From positions 1-8,929 of the forward strand of contig CAMBEY010000108.1 of NCBI GenBank assembly GCA_945865705.1: 8,929 nt of DNA, written 5' to 3'. A model generated the notes under the pieces. It made no database searches. It was not told the origin of the DNA and saw only the letters and a program-made list of their open reading frames with translations. Source of the DNA: Candidatus Sulfopaludibacter sp. SbA3. GTDB lineage: Bacteria > Acidobacteriota > Terriglobia > 2-12-FULL-54-10. The position numbers and the translations under genes were made by a program. Shown piece by piece: positions 5,537 to 8,929 of the stretch. The first letter of the stretch is position 1; each line of letters opens with the position of its first letter.

Positions 5537-7447
5537 TTGAATTCGACCGTCAAGACTGTTGTTTTTTGGGTCGTACTGATCGTTACGGGTCTGGCCCTTT
5601 GGCAAGTGGCCCGCCCCGGTATGCCCGATCGAGAACGGGAAATCTCATTCTCCGAGTTCATGAATCAGGCGGAACAGGGCAACGTCAGCCAGATTACCCT
5701 CTACGCCGACAACGAAATTCGGGGTGAATACAAGAAGGACGCCGTGCGCCTAAAGAGTGTCGCGCCACCCGATTACCCCGACATGATCAAGATCCTGCGC
5801 GAAAAGGGAGTCGTCATTTCGGTCAAGGAAACTTCGTCCGCTGCCTGGGTCAGTTGGGTCGTGCAGGCGGCTCCAATCCTCTTCTTCATCGGCATCTGGA
5901 TATTCATGATGCGCCAGATGCAGTCGGGTGGAAACAAGGCGCTTTCGTTCGGCAAGAGCCGCGCGCGCCTGCTCTCCTCGCAGCAGAAGAAGATCACTTT
6001 CAAGGACGTGGCCGGCGCCGATGAGGCTAAGGAAGAGTTGCAGGAGATCATTGAGTTCCTGCGCGATCCGCAGAAATTCCAGAAGCTCGGCGGCCGCATC
6101 CCCAAAGGCGTGCTGCTGGTAGGCCCTCCCGGCACGGGCAAAACGCTCATGGCCCGCGCTATCGCAGGAGAAGCGAATGTCCCATTCTTCTCCATCAGCG
6201 GATCGGACTTCGTCGAGATGTTTGTTGGCGTGGGCGCCAGCCGCGTGCGCGATCTTTTCGACCAAGGCAAAAAACATGCTCCTTGCATTGTTTTCATCGA
6301 TGAAATTGACGCGGTCGGTCGTCATCGCGGCGCAGGCCTCGGCGGCGGACACGACGAGCGTGAGCAAACCCTCAACCAACTGCTCGTCGAGATGGACGGA
6401 TTCGAATCCAATGAGGGCGTGATTCTCGTCGCAGCCACCAACCGCCCGGATGTACTCGACCCGGCGCTGCTGCGGCCCGGCCGTTTTGACCGCCGCGTAG
6501 TCGTGCCGCGTCCAGACGTGAATGGCCGGACCGGGATTCTCCAGGTTCATACTAAGAAGATTCCGCTCGCCGAAGATGTGATTCTCAACGTGATCGCCCG
6601 CGGAACTCCCGGATTTTCGGGCGCGGACCTGGCTAATCTGGTGAATGAAGCAGCATTGTTGGCCGCTCGCGCGGCGCGCAAGAGCGTCATCATGGCCGAT
6701 TTCGAGCGCGCCAAGGATAAAGTGATGATGGGCGCCGAGCGCCGCTCCATGATCATCAGTGAAGACGAGAAGAAAACCACCGCCTTCCATGAGGCCGGCC
6801 ACGCGTTGGTCGCGGCGATAGTCCCGAACTCCGACCCGTTGCACAAGGTAACCATAATTCCGCGCGGCATGGCGCTGGGCGTTACCATGCAGCTTCCTGA
6901 AGATGACAAACATAACTACTCGAAGGACTACCTGGAGAGCCGCATCGCCGTCATGATGGGAGGCCGCTGCGCCGAGGAAGTATTCCTCAAGCAGTCAACC
7001 ACCGGCGCAGGCAATGATATCGAGCAGGCTACAGAGCTGGCTCGCCGCATGGTCTGCGAGTGGGGCATGAGTGAGCTGGGTCCGCTAACCTATGGCGCCA
7101 AGGAAGAGCAGATATTCCTGGGACGCGAAATTTCTCAGCATCGCGACTATAGCGAAGAAACCGCGATACGCATTGATCAGGAGATACGCCGCTTCATCAA
7201 CGATGGCTATGAAAAGGCGAAGGCGATTGTTACCGAAAAGGGCGACGCGCTCACCCGCATCGCCGAAGCGCTGTTGGAGCGGGAAGTGCTGGACGCCCGT
7301 GAAGTGAATTTGCTGATTGCGGGGGAGCCGCTACCCGCAGTGGTAACTCCCGGACAGCCGCCCGAGGAGCGCCGCGAAACCCAGAAAGTCCTGAAACCGG
7401 AACTGCCTCCCAGACTGGCGGAAGGCGATAGCCCCGCGCACGCCTAG
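5537..7447 (+). CDS. ftsH: ATP-dependent zinc metalloprotease FtsH
   Basis: FtsH is a hexameric inner-membrane AAA+ protease that extracts and degrades misfolded membrane proteins and selected short-lived soluble proteins. Membrane helix 1 is at about 6-24, an extracytoplasmic domain at about 30-105, and membrane helix 2 at about 107-126. The AAA module has Walker A GPPGTGKT (196-203), pore motif FVG (229-231), Walker B IVFIDEID (251-258) and the second region of homology (about 299-320) with its arginine fingers. The protease domain has the zinc site HEAGH (418-422), and Asp494 in 'TGAGNDIEQATELARRM' is the likely third zinc ligand. The last 40 residues are a Pro-rich, presumably flexible tail. 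At 636 residues the length is normal and no key residue is missing. It follows hpt by 73 bp with no visible terminator, so co-transcription with tilS and hpt is likely. Confidence 0.97.
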   Translation: MNSTVKTVVFWVVLIVTGLALWQVARPGMPDREREISFSEFMNQAEQGNVSQITLYADNEIRGEYKKDAVRLKSVAPPDYPDMIKILREKGVVISVKETSSAAWVSWVVQAAPILFFIGIWIFMMRQMQSGGNKALSFGKSRARLLSSQQKKITFKDVAGADEAKEELQEIIEFLRDPQKFQKLGGRIPKGVLLVGPPGTGKTLMARAIAGEANVPFFSISGSDFVEMFVGVGASRVRDLFDQGKKHAPCIVFIDEIDAVGRHRGAGLGGGHDEREQTLNQLLVEMDGFESNEGVILVAATNRPDVLDPALLRPGRFDRRVVVPRPDVNGRTGILQVHTKKIPLAEDVILNVIARGTPGFSGADLANLVNEAALLAARAARKSVIMADFERAKDKVMMGAERRSMIISEDEKKTTAFHEAGHALVAAIVPNSDPLHKVTIIPRGMALGVTMQLPEDDKHNYSKDYLESRIAVMMGGRCAEEVFLKQSTTGAGNDIEQATELARRMVCEWGMSELGPLTYGAKEEQIFLGREISQHRDYSEETAIRIDQEIRRFINDGYEKAKAIVTEKGDALTRIAEALLEREVLDAREVNLLIAGEPLPAVVTPGQPPEERRETQKVLKPELPPRLAEGDSPAHA

Positions 7448-7508
7448 TCAGATGATCTGGCAGGGTATTCATGATCGTACAATGATCCTAGTCAAGCGCT
7501 CGGCAAAA

Positions 7509-7514
7509 GAGGGA
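7509..7514 (+). promoter_or_regulatory. Ribosome binding site deciding the DUF4412-like gene start
   Basis: GAGGGA lies six bases before the ATG at 7521. An in-frame ATG at 7452 would add 23 residues ahead of the signal peptide and has no such site, so 7521 is preferred. Confidence 0.7.
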
Positions 7515-7520
7515 CGGAAG

Positions 7521-8159
7521 ATGTCCAAAGGTTCCCGTTGGTTGTGGGTGTTCGTGTGCTTTGGTGTTCTGGTCGGCACAGATGGATACCTGCGAGCACA
7601 GCCCCCGCCTCAGTTCAAAGCCGATATGCAGATGAGCGGCGGCAGGAACAACATGAGCGGGAAAATCTATCTAAGCAGCGGCAAGATGCGCATGGAGATG
7701 GCCATGCCAGGACAAGGCCGCGTGCAGGTAATGATCGCCGACCCGGCAAAGAGCGTTGTCTACATGATCATGGCTGAAGAAAAGATGTACTTGGAAATGC
7801 GCGGCGGCGCGATGGGGCCTTTGGCACCACCTAAAGTTGAATCTATGGACCCCGCCAATCCCTGTGCGAATACCGGCTTGACCTCCTGCAAGAAGATTGG
7901 CACCGAGACCGTCAACGGGTACGAAACGGAGAAATGGGAATTCACGCAGGATGGCCAAAAGCATACCGCATGGGTTTCCACTAAGCTTCGGATGCCCGTT
8001 AAGTCGGTGATGGCGAACGGGACTGCTGTGGAGTTCCGCAATATCGTGGAAGGCGCGCAGCCCGCGAATCTGTTCGTGGTTCCTGATGGTTACGAAAAAA
8101 TGGACATGGGCGGCATGGGTGACCCGGGTGGCCTAGGTGGAATGATGCCGGGCCAGTAA
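7521..8159 (+). CDS. Secreted methionine-rich DUF4412-like protein
   Basis: A 212-residue exported protein of unknown function. Residues 1-26 form a signal peptide with a hydrophobic core (about 7-20) and a likely cleavage after 'YLRA' (26). The mature part alternates short beta-strand-like stretches ('FKADMQMSG', 'GKIYLSSGKMRMEM', 'VVYMIMAEEKMYLEM', 'YETEKWEF', 'HTAWVSTKLRMPVKS'), the layout of DUF4412 and related LolA/LolB-like periplasmic beta folds. Cys115 and Cys123 could form a disulfide. The C terminus is a Gly/Met tail ('MDMGGMGDPGGLGGMMPGQ'). Methionine is very frequent, 22 of 212 residues. There is no lipobox, so it is probably soluble in the periplasm or released. It starts 73 bp after ftsH and 22 bp separate it from the DUF2911 gene, which is probably in the same transcript. 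The domain assignment is from pattern memory. Confidence 0.82.
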   Translation: MSKGSRWLWVFVCFGVLVGTDGYLRAQPPPQFKADMQMSGGRNNMSGKIYLSSGKMRMEMAMPGQGRVQVMIADPAKSVVYMIMAEEKMYLEMRGGAMGPLAPPKVESMDPANPCANTGLTSCKKIGTETVNGYETEKWEFTQDGQKHTAWVSTKLRMPVKSVMANGTAVEFRNIVEGAQPANLFVVPDGYEKMDMGGMGDPGGLGGMMPGQ

Positions 8160-8172
8160 GTCCTGCTTCCGT

Positions 8173-8176
8173 GAGG
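8173..8176 (+). promoter_or_regulatory. Ribosome binding site of the DUF2911 gene
   Basis: GAGG lies five bases before the ATG at 8182. A GTG at 8176 is in frame but overlaps this site, so the ATG is the better start. Confidence 0.55.
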
Positions 8177-8181
8177 TGGAC

Positions 8182-8724
8182 ATGAGCGCACACTTTCGCA
8201 TCTGGGTCGTGATCATTCTTTTCGCTGCGACCAGCGTCACCGCAATCCATTCGCAAAACACCGCGAGCCCAATCAAGCCCAGCCAGTCCGCGTCCGTAAG
8301 CCAGCAGATTGCTGGAACCAATATCTCCATACAATACAGCCGTCCCGTAGCACGCGGGCGTGAACTCTACGGCAAGCTGGTTCCGTACGGAAAAATCTGG
8401 AATCCCGGCGCGGACGACGCTACCAGCATCACGGTTTCCACGCCGGTAAAAATAAACGGACAGTCTCTTCCCGCCGGCGGCTATTCCATCTGGGCCAATC
8501 CAGGGCCGGACCAGTGGACCCTGATCTTCAGCAAGGCTCACCCGGTCTTCCACATTCCCTATCCCGGCGAAGAGAAAGACGCGCTTCGACTCACCGTGAA
8601 ACCCCGCCCCGCCGCTCACATGGAGACGCTAGCATTCTATTTTCCCGTGGTTGATGGGAAAAAAGCGGAGATGGTTTTACATTGGGGGACCGTCGCCGTT
8701 CCTGTCGAGATTGTTGTTCCTTAA
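8182..8724 (+). CDS. Secreted DUF2911 domain protein
   Basis: A 180-residue exported protein with a signal peptide (hydrophobic core about 7-20, probable cleavage near 'IHSQ' at 22-25). The mature protein carries the DUF2911 signature in order: 'SVSQQIAGTNISIQYSRP' (38-55), 'GRELYGKLVPYGKIWNPGAD' (59-78), strands around 'ITVSTPVKINGQSLPAGGYS' (83-102), 'WTLIFSK' (112-118) and the end 'VLHWGTVAVPVEIVV'. DUF2911 proteins are frequent in Acidobacteriota and Bacteroidota and are thought to be beta-rich envelope or periplasmic proteins; no biochemical role is established to my knowledge. Classical members have R-T/S-GAN where this one has N-P-GAD. It follows the DUF4412-like gene by 22 bp and is very likely co-transcribed with it, which hints at a shared envelope role. 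Confidence 0.88.
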   Translation: MSAHFRIWVVIILFAATSVTAIHSQNTASPIKPSQSASVSQQIAGTNISIQYSRPVARGRELYGKLVPYGKIWNPGADDATSITVSTPVKINGQSLPAGGYSIWANPGPDQWTLIFSKAHPVFHIPYPGEEKDALRLTVKPRPAAHMETLAFYFPVVDGKKAEMVLHWGTVAVPVEIVVP

Positions 8725-8793
8725 CACACTTAGAAACGCACGCACATCGCAGCACGCATTGCATTCTCTTTACCCCCGGGCCTTCTAAACATA

Positions 8794-8929
8794 ATGCGCC
8801 GAACAACGAAAGTCTGGCTCAATCCCACACAGACCTTAGTCATGGGGATACTCAACGTCACTCCGGATTCATTCGCGGATCAGGGAGCATTCTACGATCG
8901 CAAAACTGCAATAGCTCGCGGTTTGGAGA
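8794..8929 (+). CDS. folP: Dihydropteroate synthase FolP, 3'-partial
   Basis: Only the first 45 codons are in the window. Residues 15-27, 'LVMGILNVTPDSF', are the hallmark N-terminal motif of dihydropteroate synthase, which condenses p-aminobenzoate with dihydropterin pyrophosphate in folate synthesis; the Asn of this motif is the magnesium ligand. The usual 'SDGG' that follows is 'ADQG' here (28-31). The ATG at 8794 has no good ribosome binding site, but no better start is seen and the length before the motif is normal. The gene lies 69 bp after the DUF2911 gene in the same direction. ftsH and folP are neighbours in many bacteria, which supports the call. Confidence 0.9.
   Translation, partial: MRRTTKVWLNPTQTLVMGILNVTPDSFADQGAFYDRKTAIARGLE

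Noticed and set aside
5750..6913. Long minus-strand frame opposite ftsH
   Set aside because: It is a codon-bias shadow of ftsH, with no family resemblance and no ribosome binding site considered convincing.
7452..7487. ATGATC repeated three times after ftsH
   Set aside because: Six-base repeats at irregular spacing (19 and 11) with no symmetry are likely chance.
8759..8789. Promoter for folP: TTGCAT with TCTAAA
   Set aside because: The spacer would be 19 bases and the transcript would start at or beyond the start codon; not enough support.
1..8929. CRISPR arrays, insertion sequences, tRNA or rRNA genes, attachment sites
   Set aside because: Looked for on both strands; no regular repeats, transposase motifs, cloverleaf pattern or rRNA signatures were seen.

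Overview
This window looks like ordinary chromosome from an Acidobacteriota-like bacterium of moderately high GC. That placement is inference. It rests on gene order, on a DUF2911 gene beside a DUF4412-like secreted protein, and on protein style, not on a marker gene. No mobile element, CRISPR array, rRNA or tRNA was seen.

Layout. Bases 2-2179 (+) hold recG, whose true start lies upstream of the window. A small membrane-anchored zinc-ribbon protein (2238-2660, -) converges on it. Next comes an intergenic stretch of about 370 bp (2661-3030) with two hairpin-forming repeats and no convincing gene. A 50-codon reading frame with one predicted membrane helix (3031-3183, +) follows, and then about 185 bp with little in it. 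The core is a forward run of tilS (3369-4934), an hpt-family phosphoribosyltransferase (4951-5463) and ftsH (5537-7447). Two secreted proteins of unknown role follow, a methionine-rich DUF4412-like protein (7521-8159) and a DUF2911 protein (8182-8724). The window ends in the first 45 codons of folP (8794 onward).

How the genes fit together. tilS-hpt-ftsH is a gene order known from other phyla, notably Bacillus, where the TilS and HprT proteins interact and have been linked to ftsH expression. TilS makes the lysidine of the AUA-decoding isoleucine tRNA, Hpt salvages purines, and FtsH is the membrane AAA+ protease. ftsH next to folP is also a known neighbourhood, as in Enterobacteria, but here the two exported-protein genes separate them.

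Most notable points: the Hpt homologue departs from the classical family at nearly every catalytic position except the general-base aspartate; a small membrane-protein ORF with a strong ribosome binding site lies in an otherwise gene-poor gap; that gap contains two hairpins, one capped by a GNRA-type loop; and the middle of tilS shows a shift in codon use and an apparent insertion. No dramatic new system is evident.
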